The notes under the pieces are model-generated. The model was not told the origin of the DNA and did no database searches. It was given only the letters and a program-made list of their open reading frames with translations. 36,051 bases of DNA from Candidatus Methanomethylophilaceae archaeon (GTDB taxonomy: Archaea > Thermoplasmatota > Thermoplasmata > Methanomassiliicoccales > Methanomethylophilaceae), in the NCBI GenBank assembly GCA_023230065.1, contig JALNYB010000008.1, forward strand, positions 1 to 36,051. Direction: 5' to 3'. The translations under genes were made by a program, and so were the position numbers. Every line of letters starts with the position of its first letter. Within the stretch, counting starts at the first letter, position 1. Below, in pieces: positions 18,199 through 25,458 of this stretch.

Positions 18199-18311
18199 AA
18201 CTTCAAAAATTGATTAATATTTTTTAATCAATTATATTTATCAAATTATAGAATTTTTTAATTTTATTTAAAAAAATTTTATTAAAAATATTGAATCTTT
18301 ATTTTTTATTT
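18199..18311. other. Extremely AT-rich tract, candidate DNA unwinding element
   Basis: About 113 bases with only a handful of G/C, rich in runs of A and T, directly beside the right ORB-like element. No open frame fits. Low helical stability and position suggest the unwinding element of the origin; it may also contain promoter elements. Confidence 0.5.
18208..18233. repeat. AT-rich inverted repeat upstream of the right ORB
   Basis: AATTGATTAA, six-base spacer TATTTT, then TTAATCAATT: a perfect 10-base inverted repeat. It lies 10 bases after the stop of the 28-residue peptide and 78 bases inside the right ORB. It may be a terminator for the peptide gene or part of the origin. Confidence 0.6.
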
Positions 18312-18335
18312 GCAGTGGAAATGAAGGGGTGGGGG
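18312..18335 (+). repeat. ORB-like element, right copy
   Basis: The plus strand contains CAGTGGAAATGAAGGGG followed by TGGGGG; identical over 24 bases to the minus strand at 16653-16676. Its G-string points right, away from cdc6, so the two copies form an inverted pair 1,635 bases apart (inner edges). Confidence 0.85.
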
Positions 18336-18394
18336 CCTCAAAAATATTAATTGTAATATGTCCTTTTAAAAAATTATGATATTATGACTATTTT

Positions 18395-18697
18395 ATGAAA
18401 ATATTTAATGATAAGTACTTTCTTTTATGTATTTCTGTTATAATGATAATTTTTATTACTTCATATATTAATATTGGAACAAATGAAAGTGATGATTCTA
18501 TTGTCGGAATAGTTTATGACATCAATGAGTCTTCAAAAGGTTTTACATTTTATTTTCAAGATGTTTTTGGAAATATAACAAAATGTTTTTCTTATGATAA
18601 ACCTCTAAATAATATCGTTTATCTTCTAAAAGGTTCGATGTCTTCAGATAATAATATATTTTTTGTTAGTGAAATGATCGAGATATTATTGGAATAA
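18395..18697 (+). CDS. Membrane-anchored OB-fold-like small protein
   Basis: A 100-residue protein: N-terminal membrane helix (FLLCISVIMIIFITSYINIG, 9-28), then a beta-rich domain reading IVGIVYDINESSKGFTFYF, a Gly-Asn turn, and VYLLKGSMSSDNNIFFVSEM. The spacing of strands resembles a minimal OB fold as in nucleic-acid-binding tRNA_anti-like domains, here placed outside the membrane. That fold is an inference from pattern. TTTTAAAAAATTATG 20-30 bases upstream is a suitable promoter. Codons are AT-rich like those of cdc6. Its function is unknown. Confidence 0.65.
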   Translation: MKIFNDKYFLLCISVIMIIFITSYINIGTNESDDSIVGIVYDINESSKGFTFYFQDVFGNITKCFSYDKPLNNIVYLLKGSMSSDNNIFFVSEMIEILLE

Positions 18698-18727
18698 CTT
18701 ATATCGAAGTTGTGAAATGACATCATC

Positions 18728-20053
18728 ATGTATGTTGCGGTTGATGACACCGATTCGATGAAAGGCAATTGCACTACATTTCTTGCGACTGAAATAATCA
18801 GAGAACTAACTAATGATTTAGATCTTATTGGAAATCCTAGATTAGTACGCTTAAATCCTGCAACTCCTTGGAAAACAAGAGGAAACGGTTCATTGGTGAT
18901 GAGATTCGGAAAAGGAACAGGAAAAAAAACGTTCATTGGTATAATCGATAATAAAAAATTGTATTGTTATTCAAATATGACCAAATTTGAACCGGATAAG
19001 GATGAACTCATCGAAAGGATCAAGCCTTTGATAGAGGCTCATCACGAAGAAGAATCTGATCCGGGACTTGTAATAAGTGAGAAAAAACCTTCTCAGGATT
19101 TTTATTGGAATGGCGTACGTACGATAATGGACCGTTCTGTCGTCGAAAATGAGATAATAAGAATCGGAGCTAAAAAATTTGAGATCGGTTGTGGAAGGGG
19201 AGTTATTGGATCTGTTTGTGGGATGGCCTGGAGGCCTCGTGACAGCACATATGAATTATTGTCATATAGGCCGAATAGCAGATGGGGGACAGATCGTATA
19301 TTTGATCCTGCATCCATCAGAGAAATGGATCATTCATTATCAACAACATTCAATAGTTGGGAGGATAGGATGCAGAAAGTTGCAATGGTGCCTTCCACAC
19401 CGTGTCCAGTCATGTATGGCCTTAGAGGAGATGTTATGGTCGATTTGATCAAAGGTCACGATATCATCAAAACAGAGCCTCAAGATAGGTGGGTCATATT
19501 CTTAACTAATCAGGGAACAGATGATCATATCGTTCATAATGCAAAGGTTCTGATCCCGAACCGTTCTTATTATGTCGAAGGTACTGTTATTTCTAAAGAC
19601 AGACATACACAAGGAAGTCATGTTTTTATAGATATATTTACAAAGTACGGTATTCTCACATGTGGTGCGTACGAGCCGTCTAAAGAATTCCGTCTTGCGT
19701 TGGATAATCTTTACACCGGCGATAAGATTGGAGTGATGGGAGAACTCAGAGAAGAACCGAGGACCTTCAATGTTGAGAAAATCAAAGTTATAAAAGTATC
19801 AGACAGATATGATAAGATCTCGAATCCAATCTGTCCGATATGTAAAAAGACTATGGAATCAATCGGAAAGGATCGGGGTTTCCGTTGTAGAAAGTGTCAT
19901 ACAGTCGCTAAGGATCCTATGGTAAAGAAGGTAGACAGATGGATTGTTGAAGGATGGTATGAACCGCCCACGGCAGCAAGGCGTCATTTGTCAAAACCTT
20001 TGAAAAGAATGGGGTTGGAACAGCCGGTTGAATTCGTCAATAGTCGAAGTTAA
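18728..20053 (+). CDS. tiaS: tRNA(Ile2) 2-agmatinylcytidine synthetase TiaS
   Basis: A 441-residue enzyme that attaches agmatine to C34 of tRNA-Ile (anticodon CAU) so that it reads AUA. The N-terminal DDTDSMKGNCTTFLA signature, then GNPRLVRLNPATPWKTRGNG, marks the TiaS catalytic and ATP-binding region. A central OB-fold (YVEGTVISKDRHTQGSHVFI) and a C-terminal zinc ribbon (CPICKK near 369 and CRKC near 388) bind the tRNA. Length is normal. TATA-like ACTTATATCG about 28 bases upstream fits a leaderless mRNA at this ATG. Essential in archaea using this decoding system. Confidence 0.95.
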   Translation: MYVAVDDTDSMKGNCTTFLATEIIRELTNDLDLIGNPRLVRLNPATPWKTRGNGSLVMRFGKGTGKKTFIGIIDNKKLYCYSNMTKFEPDKDELIERIKPLIEAHHEEESDPGLVISEKKPSQDFYWNGVRTIMDRSVVENEIIRIGAKKFEIGCGRGVIGSVCGMAWRPRDSTYELLSYRPNSRWGTDRIFDPASIREMDHSLSTTFNSWEDRMQKVAMVPSTPCPVMYGLRGDVMVDLIKGHDIIKTEPQDRWVIFLTNQGTDDHIVHNAKVLIPNRSYYVEGTVISKDRHTQGSHVFIDIFTKYGILTCGAYEPSKEFRLALDNLYTGDKIGVMGELREEPRTFNVEKIKVIKVSDRYDKISNPICPICKKTMESIGKDRGFRCRKCHTVAKDPMVKKVDRWIVEGWYEPPTAARRHLSKPLKRMGLEQPVEFVNSRS

Positions 20054-20114
20054 TAACCGACACCAATATATACTATACTCTTTTTTATGCATCTAGTATA
20101 TTTGAGGTGCAAAT

Positions 20115-21293
20115 ATGGAAGAAGCAGTCATACTTAGTGCAGCAAGGACTCCAATTGGAAAATATGGAAAGACACTGATGGATATCAAAGCTACAGAACT
20201 CGGAGCAATTGCAGTTCGTGAGGCTGTGAGCAGGGCAGGATTGGTTCCTACAGACATCGAGGAGTGTATCATGGGAAATGTACTCTCTGCGGGTTTGGGC
20301 CAGAACCCGGCAAGGCAAGCCGCCATCGGAGCAGGATTACCAGTTGAGATAGGTTCGTACACCGTAAATGCGGTTTGTGGATCAGGATTAAAAGCCGTTA
20401 TGAATGCAGCAGATGCCGTTAAAGCTGGAGAATACAACGTTCTTGCCACTGGTGGAATGGAGAGCATGAGCAATGCTCCGTATATCATCAAAGGTGCAAG
20501 ATGGGGTCTTAAAATGAACGATCAACCTATGGTCGATGATATGGTCTACGATGGACTCTGGGACATATTCAACAACCAGCATATGGGATTCACAGGAGAG
20601 ATCGTTGCAGAGCGTTTTAATGTCACAAGACAGGATGCAGATCAACTTTCATACGACAGTCATATGAAGGCAAATAAGGCGCAGGTCGCAGGCAAATTTC
20701 AGAAAGAAATAGTTCCTGTAACCATAAAATCAAAGAAAGGAGATGTGATCTTTGATCAGGATGAAGGTATAAGGCCCGATACAACCATGGAAACACTCGG
20801 TAAACTTAAACCTGTTTTCAAGCAAGATGGTATTGTAACAGCGGGTAATTCATCACAGTTAAGTGATGGAGGATCGGCCATAATTGTTGCATCAAGGTCT
20901 TATGCCGAAGAGCATGGCATCAAACCAATCGCATCCATAATTGCATATGGGGAGCGCGGGGTACTTCCAGAGCGTATCATGGAAGCACCTATACCTACAA
21001 CACAATATGTTTTGAAGAAAGCAGGAATGACCATCGACGATATCGATATTTTCGAGCACAATGAAGCATTCGCATCTGCATCATGTGCAGTCAAGAAAGA
21101 ACTGCATGTTCCCGATGATGTCTTCAATGTTAATGGTGGAGCAGTCGCATTAGGACACCCGATCGGATGTTCAGGTTCACGTCTGCTTACATCGTTGATC
21201 TATTCTCTGCACGATCGTAACAAAGAGATTGGACTTGGAACGCTCTGTCTCGGTGGCGGAAATGCAGTTACAATGATTGTTCGTAGTGAATGA
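20115..21293 (+). CDS. Acetyl-CoA C-acetyltransferase (thiolase)
   Basis: A 392-residue thiolase of the bacterial biosynthetic type (PhaA/AtoB-like). Catalytic residues fall at the family positions: Cys88 (VNAVCGSG), His348 (GHPIGCSG) and Cys378 (TLCLGGGNA); HNEAFA precedes. It condenses two acetyl-CoA to acetoacetyl-CoA, the entry to mevalonate and archaeal lipids. The usual archaeal neighbours, HMG-CoA synthase and the DUF35 OB-fold protein, are absent, so it stands alone and may be a transferred bacterial form. GAGGTG 6 bases before the ATG and an AATATATACTATAC box support the start. Confidence 0.92.
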   Translation: MEEAVILSAARTPIGKYGKTLMDIKATELGAIAVREAVSRAGLVPTDIEECIMGNVLSAGLGQNPARQAAIGAGLPVEIGSYTVNAVCGSGLKAVMNAADAVKAGEYNVLATGGMESMSNAPYIIKGARWGLKMNDQPMVDDMVYDGLWDIFNNQHMGFTGEIVAERFNVTRQDADQLSYDSHMKANKAQVAGKFQKEIVPVTIKSKKGDVIFDQDEGIRPDTTMETLGKLKPVFKQDGIVTAGNSSQLSDGGSAIIVASRSYAEEHGIKPIASIIAYGERGVLPERIMEAPIPTTQYVLKKAGMTIDDIDIFEHNEAFASASCAVKKELHVPDDVFNVNGGAVALGHPIGCSGSRLLTSLIYSLHDRNKEIGLGTLCLGGGNAVTMIVRSE

Positions 21294-21397
21294 TTTTAGT
21301 ATAATTGTTCGATTCAAACTTCTTTTTTATACTTTTTTTCTATTTTTTGTTTGTTAGTCACCAAAACATTATGAATCGACAAAGGATTAAGAGTCTT

Positions 21398-22618
21398 ATG
21401 GAGCTAAGGGAAATTCTCGACAAGATCGAAAGGTCTCGCGAAGATATTACAAAGACGATGTCTGCGATGATACGTATCCCAGCCTTGGCTCCGGAGAACG
21501 GGGGTGTTGGTGAAGGAAAGAGAGCCGACATGTTGATAAAATGTCTGGAAGGATACGACAGTGTTATTCGTGTTGACGTTCCCGATGAGACCGACCCGTC
21601 TATAATGAGGCCAAATATACTTGCGAAGAAGAACGGAAGAGAAAAAGGAACCGTTTGGATAATCGCGCACATGGATACCGTTCCTGCCGGTGATCTGAAT
21701 GATTGGGATACACCTCCTTTTGAGCCTACGGTGAAAGATGGCAAGATATATGGTCGCGGAACAGAAGATAACGGTCAGGCTGTGATTTCTTCTATGTTTG
21801 CTTCAAAATTCATTTTAAAAGAAACGCTTACCAAGAGGTCCATAGGCATTGCATATGTTGCGGATGAAGAGACATCCAGCCGTATGGGTATCGAATATCT
21901 TTTGGATCATGGGTATTTTGGCAAAGATGATGTTTTTCTCGTTCCTGATTGGGGAAGTTCCGACGGAACAATGATAGATGTTACCGAGAAGAATCTTGTA
22001 TGGCTTCAGTTCGACATATTTGGAAAATCAACTCATGGTTCGACACCGAATCACGGATTGAACGCATATCGTATCGGAACGCATTTTCTTTCAGAGTTAA
22101 TGGATGTATTCGAGGTTGAATATTGTAAGGGGGATCTGTATTTTGATCCGCCCGTATCTACATTCGAACCTACAAAAAGTCCTCAGACTGTCACCAATAT
22201 TAATACAATTCCTGGAAAATATGAATTCTCAATGGATATTCGTGTGATTCCTGAATACAATATAGATGATATAATCCGGACAGCAAAAGACCTTGCAAAG
22301 AGGTTTGAGAGCGAGACTGGTGCTAGAATATCCGTGACTGAAATACAGAGACACACTTCTGGTAAAGCTTCATCGACAGATACTCCTGAATTTAATGCAT
22401 TTGTTGAGGCAATTGAGTCGATCATTGGAAAGAGACCTAAGGCAATGGGTGTCGGTGGTGCGACGTGTGCTAATTTTTTCAGAGCAAAAGGTTATGATGC
22501 GTATGTTTGGGAAATGGGTGGGGGAACGCTTCATGGACCTAACGAATATGTTGTTATTGATAATATATTGATAGATGCGAAGGTCTTTGCGACATTTTTA
22601 TTCAAACTTTGTGTTTAA
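21398..22618 (+). CDS. M20 family metallopeptidase/deacylase
   Basis: About 406 residues. M20 metal motifs are visible: AHMDTVPAGD, then YGRGTEDNGQ, YVADEETSS, and a C-terminal GGGTLHGPNEYV. The lid/dimerisation domain (about 195-310) contains FGKSTHGSTPN. Such enzymes are di-zinc aminopeptidases, deacylases or succinyl-diaminopimelate desuccinylases; the substrate cannot be settled. The frame is open from 21305 with a Phe-rich stretch that is not a credible N-terminus; ATG at 21371 or 21398 is likelier, the latter preferred because MELREILDKIERSRED suits family N-termini and AAGGA precedes it. Confidence 0.82.
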   Translation: MELREILDKIERSREDITKTMSAMIRIPALAPENGGVGEGKRADMLIKCLEGYDSVIRVDVPDETDPSIMRPNILAKKNGREKGTVWIIAHMDTVPAGDLNDWDTPPFEPTVKDGKIYGRGTEDNGQAVISSMFASKFILKETLTKRSIGIAYVADEETSSRMGIEYLLDHGYFGKDDVFLVPDWGSSDGTMIDVTEKNLVWLQFDIFGKSTHGSTPNHGLNAYRIGTHFLSELMDVFEVEYCKGDLYFDPPVSTFEPTKSPQTVTNINTIPGKYEFSMDIRVIPEYNIDDIIRTAKDLAKRFESETGARISVTEIQRHTSGKASSTDTPEFNAFVEAIESIIGKRPKAMGVGGATCANFFRAKGYDAYVWEMGGGTLHGPNEYVVIDNILIDAKVFATFLFKLCV

Positions 22619-22730
22619 TCATATAATAATGTTTCAACATAACAGTTAGTTCAAATAGTTAGAATCATTTGAAAAAATGAATTATGTAATCAAATTCATT
22701 GAATAATTTTTAAATTAAAAATTATAAGAA

Positions 22731-23900
22731 TCATTCGCTGTCGAATATTCTGTCAAGCATCCAATCTGCATTAAATGGTTGAATATCGTCATATTCTTGA
22801 CCGTTACAAACGAATGCAATAGGTTTTCCAATGGTGTGTGCAATGGATAATGCCGCACCGCCCTTTGCATCGGTATCGATCTTTGTGAGTATGACGGCAT
22901 CAATGCCGACAGCTGCATCAAATACCTTTGCCTGTTCTATCGCGTCATTCCCCGCAAGGGAATCTCCGACGAATATTTTGAGCGCAGGTTTAGAAATTCT
23001 TGCAATCTTTTTCATTTCATCTATAAGATTGTTATTAGTTTGCATACGTCCTGCAGTATCAATGAGGACGACGTCTTTTTTCTTAGAATTAGCGTGTTCC
23101 AGTGCATCGAATGCGACTGCTGCAGGGTCCGCATCTTGTATCTGTTTCACAATCTTTATGCCTAAATTATTGGCGTGTATTGAAAGCTGTTCTATTGCTC
23201 CAGCCCGGAATGTGTCGCAGGCTGCTAGAACAATGCTGTTTCCGTTATCTTGAAGGCGTTTTGCTATCTTTGCAATAGCGGTCGTTTTTCCTGTTCCGTT
23301 TATTCCGATGAACATGATCACGATAGGTTTTTTCTGTGTTTTGATCCATTCATCGAAATTGAATTCATTAACTAGAAGGACTTTTCTAACAGCCTCTTTT
23401 ACAGCTGTTTCAACAACTTCTTCCAGTGTGTATTCGCGGGCATATTTTTTGTTAACAAGGTTGTCACGTACGCCTATGATGATTTCTTGTACCACAGGGT
23501 ATGCTACATCAGATTCCAAAAGTATCAATTCTAGTTCATCTAAAAGGTCATCGAGAGGATCTTCTTTGATTTTTTTACCACTGTCTCCGACCATATCTTC
23601 AGTAGAGAATCTATCTGTTTTTGCAGATTTTTTTTCTACTTTTTTTTGTTTAGCGAGTTTTAAATGCTCTTTTCTCGATAATTTCTCTTCTTTTACAGTT
23701 TCTGCATGTACAGGAACTGTTTCAGAAATAGTTTCAATGGTAGGTTCGGATACTTCAGAAGATTTTTTGGTTTCAGAAGTGAATTCTCTAGACCGTTCAA
23801 CGGCTAAAGATCCATCTTTTTCGTAAATTTCCTCAGAATCCAATTTCTTGGACGACTTATTGAAGACGTTCTTAAGTTTGGATTTGAGGGACTCAAACAT
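22731..23900 (-). CDS. ftsY: Signal recognition particle receptor FtsY
   Basis: A 389-residue SRP GTPase. Residues 1-110 form a charged acidic/basic tail (SEVSEPTIETISETVP), which is long for an archaeon. The NG domain follows: G1 GINGTGKT near 198-205, DTFRAGAIEQL, DTAGRMQ near 280, TKIDTDAKGGAALS near 338. It docks SRP-ribosome complexes at the membrane through its NG pair with Ffh/SRP54. It lies 6 bases after pfdA in the eL20-pfdA-ftsY unit; in archaea these genes are often adjacent, joining ribosome, chaperone and targeting. Confidence 0.95.
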   Translation of the reverse strand: MFESLKSKLKNVFNKSSKKLDSEEIYEKDGSLAVERSREFTSETKKSSEVSEPTIETISETVPVHAETVKEEKLSRKEHLKLAKQKKVEKKSAKTDRFSTEDMVGDSGKKIKEDPLDDLLDELELILLESDVAYPVVQEIIIGVRDNLVNKKYAREYTLEEVVETAVKEAVRKVLLVNEFNFDEWIKTQKKPIVIMFIGINGTGKTTAIAKIAKRLQDNGNSIVLAACDTFRAGAIEQLSIHANNLGIKIVKQIQDADPAAVAFDALEHANSKKKDVVLIDTAGRMQTNNNLIDEMKKIARISKPALKIFVGDSLAGNDAIEQAKVFDAAVGIDAVILTKIDTDAKGGAALSIAHTIGKPIAFVCNGQEYDDIQPFNADWMLDRIFDSE

Positions 23901-23906
23901 GATAGA

Positions 23907-24344
23907 TCACTGTTGATCTGTAGCTTGTCTGTTACGATATTCGTTCTGTATGGCTTCAGTTAGTTGACTGGTCATGCCTTCAACTTCATTCAAAGCATTT
24001 ACAGCTTTGTTGAGTGCACCAGCAATATCGTCACCGTTCTTTGCCATAAAGGTTACAGCATCGTCTAAGGATTTTTCTACGGAGACTCTGCTTCCAACAC
24101 CGACAATGACCTTTTTTTCAGCGGCTACTTTTGCAGTTACGAAAGATGAGGCGCCGACGGGTAACAGAATTTCGTCTCCTTCTTTAGCCTCCTTAAGTGC
24201 AAGTAGTGATTCACGTGCCCGGTTTGTTTCTTCCAGAGAGATCTGGAGGAGTTTCACTTGACGTGTAATCGACTCCAACTGTGCGTTGTATGACTCGAGA
24301 ACGGCCATAGCCTGACGGAGCTCTTCATCCTTCATTTCAATCAC
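23907..24344 (-). CDS. pfdA: Prefoldin subunit alpha
   Basis: A 145-residue prefoldin alpha. The N-terminal coiled coil (LRQAMAVLESYNAQLESITR), a beta hairpin with the typical EGDEILLPVGASSFVTAKVA and VGSRVSVEKSLDDAVTF, and a C-terminal coiled coil are arranged as expected. Two alpha and four beta subunits form a jellyfish-shaped holdase that passes unfolded chains to the thermosome. The start overlaps the eL20 stop by 4 bases (ATGA), so expression is tied to the ribosomal protein. The beta subunit is not in the window. Confidence 0.93.
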   Translation of the reverse strand: MIEMKDEELRQAMAVLESYNAQLESITRQVKLLQISLEETNRARESLLALKEAKEGDEILLPVGASSFVTAKVAAEKKVIVGVGSRVSVEKSLDDAVTFMAKNGDDIAGALNKAVNALNEVEGMTSQLTEAIQNEYRNRQATDQQ

Positions 24345-24565
24345 TGACTGACATTGTATTTTATGACGTGGCTTTCGATTTGATCAACTGAGATCTCTGT
24401 AACCGATGTGATTTCGATTTGCTGTCTTTTAAGCTTGTGTTTGCTTCCGAGAGTTGACAAGGTCTTCTCTCTTACAGCTGCTTCGTCCTCAGCGGACATC
24501 TCGATTGAGAACGGTTGTCTCTTTCTTGGGTCTGCCATTGAACCTATTACGCGGAATGCTTTCAT
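24341..24565 (-). CDS. rpl18a: Ribosomal protein eL20 (LX, L18a)
   Basis: A 74-residue archaeal 50S protein LX (eL20). The N-terminal MKAFRVIGSM and basic RKRQPFSIEM match the family, as does length. First gene of the unit with pfdA and ftsY. TTAAATATAAT lies about 25 bases upstream on the minus strand, giving a short or no leader; AGG sits 8 bases before the ATG. The usual companions L39e/L31e/eIF6 are not seen immediately beside it, so this part of the archaeal block may have been split. Confidence 0.92.
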   Translation of the reverse strand: MKAFRVIGSMADPRKRQPFSIEMSAEDEAAVREKTLSTLGSKHKLKRQQIEITSVTEISVDQIESHVIKYNVSQ

Positions 24566-24579
24566 AAGATTACCTACTT

Positions 24580-24601
24580 CGGTGAATTATATTTAATTAA
24601 T
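24580..24601. promoter_or_regulatory. Shared AT-rich promoter between eL20 and the radical SAM gene
   Basis: AATTATATTTAATTAATAA in a 68-base divergent spacer. It is about 25 bases from the eL20 start on the minus strand and can also serve the plus-strand gene, whose ATG at 24634 follows AGGAG. Direction and use are inferred. Confidence 0.45.
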
Positions 24602-24633
24602 AAAGCCTTTGGTACACTTTATAGGAGAACAGC

Positions 24634-25458
24634 ATGAAAGCAGTGGTAGATTGCAGTCCCGGGAAGAGTTTTCCAGCAGTTTCTGTTACAGGGAAATCCT
24701 GCGATCTGAGATGCGATCATTGTAGAGGAAAATATCTTGAAGGTATGCTTCAGGCGACGACCGGCGAGAATCTACACAACATAGCCAGTAAGATAAAATT
24801 AGAAAGAGGAAAAGGAATCCTCCTGAGCGGCGGGTGTGATATAAACGGCACCGTTCCTTTGCTAGGTCATATTGATGATATAATCGAGATATCGAAGTTA
24901 GGGTTAGAAATAAATGTACATTCTGGATTTATTTCGGAAAAAGAGGCAAAAGATCTCATTAGTGCCGGAATTGACTGTTTTTCAGTGGATGTGCATCAAG
25001 ACCCTGTTATTATCTTTTCGGTTTTTCATTTGAAAAAAACAGATGAAGATTATGCAAATCTGTTGGATATCATTATGAATTTAGGTGGAAAAGTAGTGCC
25101 ACATTTGACAGTTGGATTCGGAACTTATGATTTAAAGCAGTCGGCAATGCTTGTGAAAGAGAAAGGATTATTCGATGTCGTATTGAATTCTTTAGTTCCG
25201 ACGAAAGGCACGATCGCTGGAGATGCATTCATTTCAGAGGATGCTATCCTTTCTGCGGTAGATATGCTTCAGAATATAGGGCTCAATATTACTCTAGGGT
25301 GCATGCGTGACAGATCTTTAAGGGGTCTTGAGATCAAGTGTATGGAAAAGGGAATAACAAGAATTGCGAACATGTCCCAGATAGCTAAGAAATGGGCTGC
25401 CGATAATGGTTATATCATTTTTACAGATAATAGATGCTGTTGTATGGGGATTGATTAG
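24634..25458 (+). CDS. Radical SAM protein, biotin/lipoyl synthase-like (COG1856-like)
   Basis: A 274-residue radical SAM enzyme with C23-x3-C27-x2-C30 (KSCDLRCDHCRGKY) binding the 4Fe-4S cluster, and LLSGGCDINGT as the SAM-binding GGE-like motif. The compact barrel resembles the archaeal group labelled homologs of biotin synthase; some proteins so labelled (LipS1/LipS2) make the lipoyl cofactor in Thermococcus. I cannot assign this one. The C-terminus ends RCCCMGID, three consecutive cysteines (268-270), possible ligands for a second cluster. It ends in TAG, the only such stop in the window, and the stop overlaps the convergent primase stop. Confidence 0.8.
   Translation: MKAVVDCSPGKSFPAVSVTGKSCDLRCDHCRGKYLEGMLQATTGENLHNIASKIKLERGKGILLSGGCDINGTVPLLGHIDDIIEISKLGLEINVHSGFISEKEAKDLISAGIDCFSVDVHQDPVIIFSVFHLKKTDEDYANLLDIIMNLGGKVVPHLTVGFGTYDLKQSAMLVKEKGLFDVVLNSLVPTKGTIAGDAFISEDAILSAVDMLQNIGLNITLGCMRDRSLRGLEIKCMEKGITRIANMSQIAKKWAADNGYIIFTDNRCCCMGID

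Larger units (their letters stand above)
16651..18340. other. Putative chromosomal replication origin (oriC) region
   Basis: The orc1/cdc6 gene is bracketed by two identical 24-base copies of an ORB-like element in inverted orientation (16653-16676 and 18312-18335). Just inside each lies an AT-rich inverted repeat (16701-16722, 18208-18233), and a very AT-rich tract (18199-18311) adjoins the right copy and could be the unwinding element. Most nearby genes point away from this region on both sides. Cdc6-linked origins with ORBs are well established in archaea; the assignment here is inference from sequence alone. I found only these two perfect copies by eye. Confidence 0.8.

Noticed and set aside
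21305..21397. Upstream Phe-rich extension of the M20 peptidase as signal peptide
   Set aside because: The stretch is A/T-run noise without a positively charged start, overlaps the likely promoter TTTTTATAC, and family members lack it.
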